A DNA stretch of 27,840 nucleotides from CAZGQY01 sp964528035 (lineage in GTDB: Bacteria; Pseudomonadota; Gammaproteobacteria; Methylococcales; UBA1147), in NCBI GenBank assembly GCA_964528035.1, contig CAZGQY010000034.1:1-27840 (forward strand), written 5' to 3'. Shown in pieces: positions 7,831 through 15,457 of the stretch (positions are counted from its first letter, which is position 1; every line of letters starts with the position of its first letter). The translations under genes and the position numbers were made by a program. Under the pieces are notes generated by a model. That model saw nothing but the letters and a program-made list of their open reading frames with translations, had not been told where the DNA came from and did no database searches.

Positions 7831-9597
7831 ATGTTGGAATTTCTGCGTCATTTATCCGCACGTTATCGTGCCGTATTAAGCGACTGTAAAGCGTATAATG
7901 GTATTCGGGAATCACTGAACAGACATCAGGATTCACTGCAGCTGGCAGAAGCCTTTCTTGAAAAGGCTGGCTTGATACAAAATGCTCCGCAGCATCCCTT
8001 ACAAATTGCAGTTATTGGCCCTACCCAGTCCGGGAAAAGCTCCATTGTTAATTTAATATTAACGGAACCTCATGCGAAGGTAAGTCCATTAGCTGGATTT
8101 ACCACCTACCCACAGGGTTTTTCTATCGCTGGCCAGAACGATGAGTATAACTCGGTATCGGATTATTTTCGAAATTTCAAACGATTAATCTCAACCGATG
8201 AATCTCAGAATCAGCTAGATTGCTACTCGCTCACCCAATTAACCAACATCCCTGCAATACCTGCTTGCACGATCTGGGATACTCCCGATTTCGATTCGAT
8301 TCAATCGGATTCGTATCAAAATGGCCTGCTACGCACCATCGCGCTAGCGGATATCGTGCTGCTAGTTATCAGTAAAGACAAATACGCAGATCAAACGGTT
8401 TGGGATATGATGTCAATGATTGAAGCACTGAATCAACCCACATTGATCTGCTTGAATAAAATACAGCAGGAAAGTCTTTCTATCATTACAGCTTCTCTCA
8501 CTGAAAAATGGCAGCAATCACGGTCCGATACAATGCCAACGCCAATTAGCCTGGCATTCTTCAAAGGGGGACTGGACAGTAACAAAATTGTTGATACTCA
8601 AAACGAACTGTGTTCCCACATCAAGCAATCAGCACAAAAAGTCCGGCGCGACAAGCAAATAGAGCAATGTCACAAGCTGATCAAAAAACATTGGAATGAA
8701 TGGGTTTCACCGCTTCGACTGGAACAACAGGCAAACAGTGAATGGGAAACATTAGTCGCTGAATCAATTGAGGATGTACTGGTTCTATACAGATCCAGAT
8801 ACCTTGATCACCCACAACATTTTGAGACATTCCAAAGAGCTCTGGCTGAACTTCTCGCACTTCTTGAAATACCGCTGGTAGCACCTTTATTGATACAAAC
8901 TCGAAAAATCATCACTTGGCCGATCCGACAAATTTTAAATATTTCCCAACCGAGTAAAAAGACGTCCCACGAACAACAAGCAACAACCCACGAAATTCAA
9001 ATATTGGAACAACTGTTCCATCACTTTATATTGCATTTGACAGAGGCTGTTCTTTCTAAAAGAGACGATATTAATGAACAGCGACTCTGGTGGAATGAAA
9101 TATCAACTATTTTAAAACAACAGCGCCAACAGCTTGAGCAAAATTTTATTGCATCCGTACAAACCTACCATAAACAATTTCAGTCCGAAATAGAATCTAC
9201 TGCTCGCCATTTGCTAAAAAAACTTGAAGATCAACCTGCAACATTAAATAGCCTCAGGGCTACCCGATTTACCACTGACGCTGCTGCCATTGCAGTTTCA
9301 TTAAAAACCGGAGGCATTGGCCTGCAGGACTTTATTCTTACACCAGCCATGCTTTCTCTCACTTCATATCTTACAGAGGGCGCTCTGGGAACCTATATGA
9401 ACCGAGTCACTGCCGAATTAAAACAAACCCAGTATTCAACTGTAAAAGACCAATTATTCAACAAGAATTTGAGCCAACCAATATTATTGCTCAGATCAAA
9501 TGTAAATCAAAACAAACTATTTGCCATCGATAAAAAAGAGTTAGAACAGGCTGAAGAACAACTCAGGGAGCGCCGATATGGACTGCGAATATACTGA
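7831..9597 (+). CDS. Large GTPase, dynamin-like/MMR_HSR1-like, first of a tandem pair
   Basis: The 588-residue protein is a P-loop GTPase. G1 is GPTQSGKSS (63-71), a candidate G2 Thr lies in AGFTT (91-92), G3 is DTPD (150-153) and G4 is NKIQ (209-212, an NKxD variant with Gln in place of Asp). A helical N-terminal region precedes the G domain. After it comes a long helical region with coiled-coil-like stretches (about 270-490). A Gly/Ala-rich hydrophobic segment (about 495-535, VSLKTGGIGLQDFILTPAML) could insert in or lie on the membrane, as in bacterial dynamin-like proteins. The ribosome binding site before the ATG is weak. The gene overlaps the next GTPase by 20 bases. Both share a YxDQ..W motif after G3 (KYADQTVW here), so they are paralogues. 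Exact family and role are unknown; dynamin-like is an inference. Confidence 0.8.
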   Translation: MLEFLRHLSARYRAVLSDCKAYNGIRESLNRHQDSLQLAEAFLEKAGLIQNAPQHPLQIAVIGPTQSGKSSIVNLILTEPHAKVSPLAGFTTYPQGFSIAGQNDEYNSVSDYFRNFKRLISTDESQNQLDCYSLTQLTNIPAIPACTIWDTPDFDSIQSDSYQNGLLRTIALADIVLLVISKDKYADQTVWDMMSMIEALNQPTLICLNKIQQESLSIITASLTEKWQQSRSDTMPTPISLAFFKGGLDSNKIVDTQNELCSHIKQSAQKVRRDKQIEQCHKLIKKHWNEWVSPLRLEQQANSEWETLVAESIEDVLVLYRSRYLDHPQHFETFQRALAELLALLEIPLVAPLLIQTRKIITWPIRQILNISQPSKKTSHEQQATTHEIQILEQLFHHFILHLTEAVLSKRDDINEQRLWWNEISTILKQQRQQLEQNFIASVQTYHKQFQSEIESTARHLLKKLEDQPATLNSLRATRFTTDAAAIAVSLKTGGIGLQDFILTPAMLSLTSYLTEGALGTYMNRVTAELKQTQYSTVKDQLFNKNLSQPILLLRSNVNQNKLFAIDKKELEQAEEQLRERRYGLRIY

Positions 9598-11251
9598 GTT
9601 ACAATACAACGCTCAAAATTGGGCAAAGAAAGCAGCTGAGGCAGGATGGTTGTCGCCTGAGGACATCAAACAGATCCTGGAAATTAATTCCAGTGATCCT
9701 TCCGAATTATTTGATCAAACCGTTCGCCGACCTCTGGTTGTTGCATTTTTTGGTGGTACCGGCGTCGGAAAGAGCTCTCTGTTAAATCGTCTGGCTGATC
9801 AAGCCATTGCTCGAACTGGCGAGCAGCGACCGACATCTCGGGAAATTTCAATCTATATCCACAATTCTCTGGAAATCCGGCAAATGCCGAATAATTTTCC
9901 AATAGACAAAAGCCGCATTGCTCAGCATGACAACTCGAAAATCAAACATATCATGTGGATCGATATGCCGGATATTGACAGTACCGAAAGCGCTAACCGG
10001 GAAATCGTTCTGCAATGGCTACCTCATGTTGATATTTTACTCTATGTCGTCAGTCCCGAAAGATATAAAGATCAGCGCGGTTGGAATTTATTGCTTGATT
10101 TAGGATCCAGACATGCCTGGATATTCATCATGAATCAAAAAGATAAATCTGCGGCAGGTCAAATCGATGCATTTAAATCACAATTATCCAGGGCTGGATT
10201 TGACGATCCTATAGTGTTGGAAACTGATTGTCGTTCGGACGAAGAGCCTCGGATCGCAGATGATTTCAACAAACTAAAACAAATCATCCATGAACTGTCA
10301 GAATCACACTTTATTGAACAATTTGAACTCAATAGTCTGAACGCTCGTTACAAGGACCTTAGAACAGCCATAAACCTGTGTATTGATCGACTGGGAACTC
10401 AGCAATCCACAGATTTGATTTTGCAACAGTGGCATACAATCTGGCTAGAAACCGCAAGCAGTCTTGAAGCAGGCATGCAATGGCCCATTCAACAAATCGC
10501 CAGATCATACGCCGTCCGCCCGAATAGTATTTTATCAAAATTCATCAAAACTTCGAGCGCAAACACAGAAACGGACACACAAACAAACGATAAAATTACA
10601 CTTTGGGACCCCTGGGCTCAAACTCGCATTGATGATGCAATTGATCAGATCATTGTCGCCGCAGGCATCAACAATATTCAGACTTCACCATTCAAAACCG
10701 GACTGGATGAACATCGAAAACAGGCTGAAAATATCATGCACTCACAAGTTGAACAAATATTACGTCAATCGCTGGCTAAGCCAGGAGGGTCTATGCGGAG
10801 GTTTTTTATAAAACTGGGTGGAATAGCCATGATTGTACTGCCTTTAATGGCTATTGGATGGGTCGCTTATGAACTGTTTGATCAATTTTATAAAAGCAGT
10901 AATTCAGGAGAACCATATCTTGGTGTAGATTTCGCGATCCATAGCGGCTTACTTATTTTAGTCTCATGGCTATTTCCATGGTTTACAAATCAAAAACTTA
11001 GGCCGTCCATGGAAAAAGTAGCGCACAACGCACTAAACAGAGGTGTTATTTTAGGTTTTGAGTTGATTCAATCAAATGTTAACCAATCTCTATTGAAAAT
11101 ACTTGAGCAAAGAGAACAATATTTATTAGAAGGACAATCATTTTCTGCAGCGTGCAACCTCGAAAGTATCAGCCGCACAGATACGGATATATCATTACTT
11201 AACAGAACCTTAGTAAACTATAGATCGAACATTCAACCACCGGATTCTTAA
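9578..11251 (+). CDS. Membrane-anchored large GTPase, second of a tandem pair
   Basis: This is a 557-residue P-loop GTPase with G1 GGTGVGKSS (59-67), G3 DMPD (129-132) and an unusual G4 NQKD (186-189) in place of NKxD. A helical middle region follows. Two hydrophobic segments lie at about 411-433 (IKLGGIAMIVLPLMAIGWVA) and 455-470 (SGLLILVSWLFPWF), which would form a membrane hairpin near the C-terminus. The motif RYKDQRGW (162-169) parallels KYADQTVW in the upstream gene, as does the overall order of G domain, helical stalk and hydrophobic paddle. Tandem paralogous GTPases with C-terminal membrane segments recall bacterial dynamin-like pairs, which form hetero-oligomers on membranes. The start is an ATG 20 bases inside the upstream gene, preceded by AGGGAG. 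It is probably cotranscribed and translationally coupled. Function is unknown. Confidence 0.8.
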   Translation: MDCEYTELQYNAQNWAKKAAEAGWLSPEDIKQILEINSSDPSELFDQTVRRPLVVAFFGGTGVGKSSLLNRLADQAIARTGEQRPTSREISIYIHNSLEIRQMPNNFPIDKSRIAQHDNSKIKHIMWIDMPDIDSTESANREIVLQWLPHVDILLYVVSPERYKDQRGWNLLLDLGSRHAWIFIMNQKDKSAAGQIDAFKSQLSRAGFDDPIVLETDCRSDEEPRIADDFNKLKQIIHELSESHFIEQFELNSLNARYKDLRTAINLCIDRLGTQQSTDLILQQWHTIWLETASSLEAGMQWPIQQIARSYAVRPNSILSKFIKTSSANTETDTQTNDKITLWDPWAQTRIDDAIDQIIVAAGINNIQTSPFKTGLDEHRKQAENIMHSQVEQILRQSLAKPGGSMRRFFIKLGGIAMIVLPLMAIGWVAYELFDQFYKSSNSGEPYLGVDFAIHSGLLILVSWLFPWFTNQKLRPSMEKVAHNALNRGVILGFELIQSNVNQSLLKILEQREQYLLEGQSFSAACNLESISRTDTDISLLNRTLVNYRSNIQPPDS

Positions 11252-11404
11252 CATTACATAAGGGTTTTTACAATGATTGTCTGCAGATATAGCGGATCAC
11301 AATAAAGTAATGAATCAACTCTCCGCCTATTCAATTTTTTTATTCGTCGACTACACTTAACAAGGAAAGCAATCCGGTAAAAGCAACCATCAGGAGAACG
11401 TCCA

Positions 11405-11974
11405 GTGCCAGCCGAACAGCAACAATCCACTTCGCAAAGTCCGGATCTCGACTGGAGTCAGGTCAGAGAAACTGTTTTTATGTTAAATCTTGCTGCGGCA
11501 CAAGTCATCTATTCCTTGCGAGATGGTGATAAATCGGTCGATGTACTTACCGATTCGTTCACATCAATGGCAGACAACATTCAATCCGTAGAAGCTGCCG
11601 TTAAAAGCATCGAAGAGCAGCACAAACAAGAAGCATCTGAACACCCCCAACTGCTGGCTCACTGCAAAGATATCGAAGCTAAAATGAGTCAAGCCATCAT
11701 TGCATTCCAGTTTTACGACAAACTGGTTCAACGTCTGGACCATGTTGTTTCCTGCATTACCCAATTGGGAGACCTTGTGGGAGATGCTTCTCGTCTTTAT
11801 TCACCCTACGAATGGAAAAATCTGCAAAATACCATACGCGCTCGATATACCATGGAGCAGGAAAAACAATTATTCGATTCCCTGCTTACGGGAGGCAATA
11901 TCGGTCAAGCTCTTGAGAAAATGCATGAACTCTCTGAAATGCCAGTAGAAGAAGACGATATTGAATTGTTTTAA
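11405..11974 (+). CDS. Small CheZ-like helical protein (DxxxQ motif)
   Basis: The 189-residue, almost entirely helical protein has a long amphipathic central part (about 50-125). At its end, FQFYDKLVQRLDHV contains Asp105 and Gln109 in the DxxxQ spacing that CheZ phosphatases use to dephosphorylate CheY (QDLTGQ in E. coli CheZ). The last residues, VEEDDIELF, are acidic and end in Phe, like the CheY-binding C-terminal tail of CheZ. Overall similarity is too low for certainty, so phosphatase activity on a receiver domain is an inference. The start is a GTG with AGGAGA 7 bases upstream. It lies 153 bases after the GTPase pair on the same strand and may share its transcript. No other chemotaxis gene is in the window. 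Confidence 0.7.
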   Translation: MPAEQQQSTSQSPDLDWSQVRETVFMLNLAAAQVIYSLRDGDKSVDVLTDSFTSMADNIQSVEAAVKSIEEQHKQEASEHPQLLAHCKDIEAKMSQAIIAFQFYDKLVQRLDHVVSCITQLGDLVGDASRLYSPYEWKNLQNTIRARYTMEQEKQLFDSLLTGGNIGQALEKMHELSEMPVEEDDIELF

Positions 11975-11997
11975 AAATACGCAATTACTCAGTGAGT

Positions 11998-12132
11998 AAT
12001 TTACTGAGTGTGCAAGGCATTGATTGTTTGGGCTTCTGCAACAAGGACGTTGCAGCAAAGCTTACAGGATGTATTTACGCGTCCCGAACAATCAATGACT
12101 TGCACGCTGACTACAAAAATCGCTGAGTAAAT
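11998..12132. repeat. Intergenic structured repeat, copy 1
   Basis: A 22-bp arm at 12011-12032 (TGCAAGGCATTGATTGTTTG plus GG) is the reverse complement, with two mismatches, of the arm at 12083-12104. Between them lie two small hairpins: CTGCAAC/GTTGCAG (12036-12042 with 12049-12055, loop AAGGAC) and GGATGT/GCGTCC (about 12067-12072 with 12079-12084, G-T pairs included). An outer ATTTACTGAG / CTGAGTAAAT pair flanks the unit. Folded, it would be a three-way junction. It shares about three quarters of its bases with the sequence at 18294-18568. It lies between convergent genes and contains no open reading frame of interest. It may be a MITE/REP-like element; I cannot assign a family. Confidence 0.75.
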
Positions 12133-12197
12133 ACAAAAATACCAGCATTAAACTAAATCGGGCAGACAAAGCAGGCTTTCATTACATTATTCTCCAC

Positions 12198-13718
12198 TCA
12201 AGTAGCCCATATTTTTCGTTTCTTAATATATTCGACAATTTTACTGGACGGTAATTTTCGACTGCTGGGTCCGGCTCGAATATAAAAACTTTCATCTTCA
12301 TTATTTTTAAGGTATGCCGGTTCAGAAGCCGGTTCACAGCTAATAACCAAAATCTGGTGATGGCCGATCTTCTTGATCATGGGGATAATATATTTAGCGA
12401 ATTCCAACCCGATATGACGATTGATCAGATTATTTAAATGCAGGAGCATCTTGTCATCGTTTACGAATCCATCGGATTCTAATCCCAGTATAACGCCATC
12501 ATCCTGGACACCAATTAATATATTGCCACCCTCACCATTTATAAATGCCACAACTGATTTCAGCCATGCCAGCTCTATTTCTTTACCTGCTTTTCCTGCC
12601 TTTAAATTCCAACGCAATGTGGATTTAAATTCCATGTACTCATTTTCACCTTCATTAATAAGTTCATTTAGTTGTTGCCCGGAGCTTATTTTGTGACGAT
12701 TTTTTTTAATTATGCGACTCAGATTTTTTTTATAGTCATATGCCAGCTTGGCAACAAGAATTATCGCCATAAAGATCATCAGAAAAAGTGTATATATCAA
12801 CAAATCTGATACGCCCTTCAAGCGTTTATCCAATATCCTGGCAGGAATAAATACGCCGAGCTCGGATGTTTTATCCTGAGTTGATAAATGGTAGAAAGCA
12901 CCCCACCATTCCGTATCCTCATGATAGAAATTAAACGGAACATGTCTTTTTTTCTCACTTTCACTCCAAATCGAGATCCCGCTGTTAACAACTCTGTATT
13001 CTGGAGCATTTCGGTCCAGAAGGCCTTGATTGGCAGACAGCCACATAATAGATTGATCGCGATCCAAAAGGATCAATATCCCATTCTTTGTTATCGGTAC
13101 CCTGGCAGCAAGTTGATTCAATCTTTCACGTGATACATGAGCAGCCCCTACAAAGATTCTCCCTTCGTTAATGGGACCTTTCCAGGTTACAGTAGCAGTG
13201 ATTCCAGCCTCTGCGTCTGGCGCAGCAGCTAAAAGTGACGACCAATTTAAATCATCTGGGCTACTTTGTAACAAAGCATTTTTGTACCAGTGGCTATTCA
13301 GAGGCCACTGATCATCACTCACTAACTGTTTATTCGTTAATCCCTCCTTTCCTCTGGAAAGGATATATTTCTCTGTTTCATTCGCCGTAATGGATAAATA
13401 TTCTATTTGTGGAGACATTTCCAGGACAGGCTTAAATAAAGCATTCAAATTACCAGTGCCTCCATAATCCAACATCCCGGACGTACCCCAACGCTGAACT
13501 ATTTTCAGTGTTTGACTGACCGGTCGGAACAGCTCGAAAAATTCCAGCCTGGAAGCTATAACCTTTCGTTGCAAGGTTTCATTGAAGACTTCATGCCGCA
13601 GCGCCGCTTTTCGTTCGCCCAGCAAATAAATAGTAATTGAAAGAGAAACAATCAGAATACCGACTGCCCAACTCAGTAGCTTGAATCCTTTAGATTGCTT
13701 ACTGGAAAGCCCTGGCAT
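12198..13718 (-). CDS. Membrane sensor-like protein with cytoplasmic AlbA_2 (Schlafen-type) domain
   Basis: The 506-residue protein has a first membrane helix at about 15-33 and a periplasmic region of about 270 residues. A second helix lies at about 303-325, followed by a basic linker and a C-terminal AlbA_2 domain (about 355-485). The AlbA_2 domain shows its hallmarks: EFKS (363-366), VVAFINGEGGNILIGVQDDG (389-408) and the closing RAGPSSRKL (481-489). AlbA_2 domains bind nucleotide or nucleic acid and are usually found in soluble putative regulators or helicase-like proteins. The two-helix, large-periplasmic-domain topology looks like a Cache-type receptor, but I cannot confirm a Cache fold by eye. 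The start has GGAGAAAA 3 bases upstream. It is a single gene, convergent with the CheZ-like gene and divergent from comEA. A signalling role is inferred. Confidence 0.8.
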   Translation of the reverse strand: MPGLSSKQSKGFKLLSWAVGILIVSLSITIYLLGERKAALRHEVFNETLQRKVIASRLEFFELFRPVSQTLKIVQRWGTSGMLDYGGTGNLNALFKPVLEMSPQIEYLSITANETEKYILSRGKEGLTNKQLVSDDQWPLNSHWYKNALLQSSPDDLNWSSLLAAAPDAEAGITATVTWKGPINEGRIFVGAAHVSRERLNQLAARVPITKNGILILLDRDQSIMWLSANQGLLDRNAPEYRVVNSGISIWSESEKKRHVPFNFYHEDTEWWGAFYHLSTQDKTSELGVFIPARILDKRLKGVSDLLIYTLFLMIFMAIILVAKLAYDYKKNLSRIIKKNRHKISSGQQLNELINEGENEYMEFKSTLRWNLKAGKAGKEIELAWLKSVVAFINGEGGNILIGVQDDGVILGLESDGFVNDDKMLLHLNNLINRHIGLEFAKYIIPMIKKIGHHQILVISCEPASEPAYLKNNEDESFYIRAGPSSRKLPSSKIVEYIKKRKIWAT

Positions 13719-13925
13719 TAATTTTCTCCATTGGATACTTGCTGCTGGTATTAATTCTGCGGATGGTCAACAAAATCATAAAAGAAAATATTTTTCAATA
13801 ACAAGTGTCAGATCGAATTTTGGAAAAATAGAATTGTGCGAAATATTTGAACCCGTTCACAATTCGGAAGAATCTTAACCGATAAAATAAGTCGCTCACA
13901 TCCTTAAACTACAAAAGGCATTTTC

Positions 13926-14189
13926 ATGAAAAACTTTAATAGACTTATTATCGCGCTCGTGCTGAGCTTTTTCACCAGTATTGCTGTCGCAAAAGCGATA
14001 AACATCAATACTGCTTCTGCTGAAGAAATCGCAACCGCGATGAACGGTGTAGGCATGTCTAAAGCCAACTCAATCGTCAGTGACCGAAAGCAAAATGGGG
14101 AATTTAAAACAGTACAGGATCTAAGCCGAGTCAAAGGAATCGGTACCGTTACGATCGATAAAAACAGAGAGAATATTTCTGTCAAATAG
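13926..14189 (+). CDS. ComEA-family helix-hairpin-helix DNA-binding protein
   Basis: The 87-residue protein has a signal peptide (about 1-22, ending SIAVAKA) and a ComEA-type domain. The domain starts with ININTASAEEIA and carries two helix-hairpin-helix motifs (GVGMSKANSIV and VKGIGTVTIDKN). Such proteins bind double-stranded DNA in the periplasm and act as a ratchet in natural transformation in competent bacteria. Many gammaproteobacteria carry short single-domain versions whose contribution to DNA uptake is untested. AAAGG upstream supports the ATG. No other competence gene is nearby. The gene is monocistronic and is followed by a strong hairpin at 14273. Confidence 0.9.
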   Translation: MKNFNRLIIALVLSFFTSIAVAKAININTASAEEIATAMNGVGMSKANSIVSDRKQNGEFKTVQDLSRVKGIGTVTIDKNRENISVK

Positions 14190-14272
14190 AACCGGAATTA
14201 CAACTGACTGCTGACAATCAATAACCTGCCAGAAAGCATCCCGAAAAACAGGACGGAGTATACGCTCTAACA

Positions 14273-14310
14273 AATCAAGCCTTGCTTCAAAACTGGAGCA
14301 AGGCTTGATT
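14273..14310. terminator. 14-bp perfect stem-loop downstream of the comEA-like gene
   Basis: AATCAAGCCTTGCT (14273-14286) pairs perfectly with AGCAAGGCTTGATT (14297-14310) around a 10-base loop. It sits between the convergent comEA-like and lipoprotein genes. No long U-run follows on the plus strand (ATCAAATTTG), so it may stop transcription inefficiently or protect a 3' end. Confidence 0.55.
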
Positions 14311-14342
14311 ATCAAATTTGCAGCACTGTACAAGTACTGCAA

Positions 14343-14374
14343 ATGAAATAAAAAGCCGCTGCTTTTTATTTCAT
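14343..14374 (-). terminator. Intrinsic terminator overlapping the lipoprotein stop codon
   Basis: A perfect 14-bp stem (14343-14356 with 14361-14374) has a 4-base loop. On the minus strand it reads ATGAAATAAAAAGC, AGCG, GCTTTTTATTTCAT. The 5' arm contains the last Met and Lys codons and the TAA stop of the lipoprotein gene, and the 3' arm supplies the U-rich tract. A terminator packed against the coding end is typical of very abundant short messages such as lpp/oprI. Confidence 0.8.
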
Positions 14375-14638
14375 CATCGAATGTTTGAACATACGATCCA
14401 ATTTACTATTCGCTTCTTCAGCCGCCCGGGCTGCTCGAAGCGCCGCGTTTTCAGCATCACTCGCTTTCGCTTCTGCTCTATTGGCAGCATCCAGAGCCTG
14501 ATTCGCAGTATCATTGGTCTTTGCATTTTGTGCATCCATATCGGCGCGTAACGCGTCGAGGTCAGCATTTGTAGCACAACCACCAGCTAATGCTGCAGTC
14601 AAAACCAGCATTGAAATCTTAGGAACAAACTTAAGCAT
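14366..14638 (-). CDS. OprI/Lpp-type major outer-membrane lipoprotein
   Basis: The 90-residue protein has a lipoprotein signal (1-20, lipobox LAGGC, Cys 21). The mature part is an alanine-rich coiled coil of about 70 residues (DALRADMDAQNAK, ALDAANRAEAKASDAENAAL, AARAAEEANSKLDRM) and ends in Lys90. The alanine-zipper heptads and the C-terminal lysine match Pseudomonas OprI and E. coli Lpp, where that lysine is joined to diaminopimelate of peptidoglycan. It would therefore tether the outer membrane to the wall. RBS-like AAGGACGGA precedes the ATG. The neighbouring L,D-transpeptidase-fold gene, upstream on the same strand, fits this role. A terminator overlaps the stop codon. Confidence 0.88.
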   Translation of the reverse strand: MLKFVPKISMLVLTAALAGGCATNADLDALRADMDAQNAKTNDTANQALDAANRAEAKASDAENAALRAARAAEEANSKLDRMFKHSMMK

Positions 14639-14749
14639 ATTTCCGTCCTTTTGTTTTTTAGTAGAAAAATATCATCGTTGTTCTGATGACACAAACAGTT
14701 GATATTCTGATGCTAACTATCCAACATTTCCAGTGCTATTTTCAATTAG

Positions 14750-15313
14750 TCATCGAATAACAACTACGGCACCCTTTTTTAACCAGGCACCTAAATCATT
14801 AATTTGCTCATCCGTTACCGCGATGCAACCTCGGGTCCAGTTCATTGTTTTATGAATAAACGGATCGGCAGAACCCAGGCCATGTATGCCAATTTGACCA
14901 CCCAGAGGTGTATTCTGACTTGGCACTTGATTCAGTAAATCGGCGCTAAGGAGACTTTGATATGTCCCGGAATCGATGAGCCCCTTTTTAAGTGCCCTAC
15001 GCGCATCAATCCTGGACGGATAAGTTACTCCGTAAAACCGATGAAAACGGCTATTTGGGTTTACCCAACCGATGCGATAAATCCCCAATGGGGTTTTATA
15101 ATCACCACGCACTTTGTCATGACCGGCACCATTACGACCAATCGCGATATCTTCGAATACTGCTTTGGTTTCTTTTCCCTGTTTGACAGTAATATTTTTG
15201 GCCTTGATATCGACCAATACCCATATTTCCTGATCCACAGCATCCGCATTAGAAACAAATACGACAGCAAACAAAAATAAAATAAAATACCGATTTAGTA
15301 CAAAAACATTCAT
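14750..15313 (-). CDS. YkuD-fold L,D-transpeptidase family protein
   Basis: The 187-residue exported enzyme has a signal peptide (about 1-25, ending SNADA) and a YkuD catalytic domain (about 30-186). The active site is visible as IGIHGLG (His144) and TRGCIAVTDEQI (catalytic Cys163). Instead of the usual SxGCVRM, the motif TxGCIAVT resembles the YafK/DpaA branch. In E. coli that branch detaches Lpp from peptidoglycan, whereas ErfK-type enzymes attach it. KTPLGIYRIG upstream is the conserved substrate-side motif. Its place next to an OprI/Lpp-type lipoprotein suggests it acts on the lipoprotein-peptidoglycan link; direction (attachment or removal) cannot be decided from sequence. Confidence 0.88.
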   Translation of the reverse strand: MNVFVLNRYFILFLFAVVFVSNADAVDQEIWVLVDIKAKNITVKQGKETKAVFEDIAIGRNGAGHDKVRGDYKTPLGIYRIGWVNPNSRFHRFYGVTYPSRIDARRALKKGLIDSGTYQSLLSADLLNQVPSQNTPLGGQIGIHGLGSADPFIHKTMNWTRGCIAVTDEQINDLGAWLKKGAVVVIR

Positions 15314-15457
15314 TCAGGCTATTATAATCCACTTTCTGTTCATCGTCGCTGATTTGTACACCGCATTTATGAAAAGTTCAATTTAAATTCTGACGAACTT
15401 CCAGAATTCCCAACCATAGAGATAAAAATTTCTCTACGACCCGGTTTATGTTTTCAG

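Noticed and set aside
11255..11310. Ten-codon frame (ATG at about 11273) between the second GTPase and the CheZ-like gene
   Set aside because: Too short to support as a gene, although an AAGGG lies upstream.
11983..12001. AATTACTC/GAGTAATT stem just after the CheZ-like gene
   Set aside because: AT-rich 8-bp arms with a 3-base loop and no U-tract; more likely part of the repeat boundary than a terminator, so not listed separately.
14236..14256. CATCC...GGACG hairpin downstream of comEA that looks like the GGATG/CGTCC hairpin of the repeats
   Set aside because: The arm order is reversed relative to copy 1 and flanking sequence does not align, so I do not count it as another copy.
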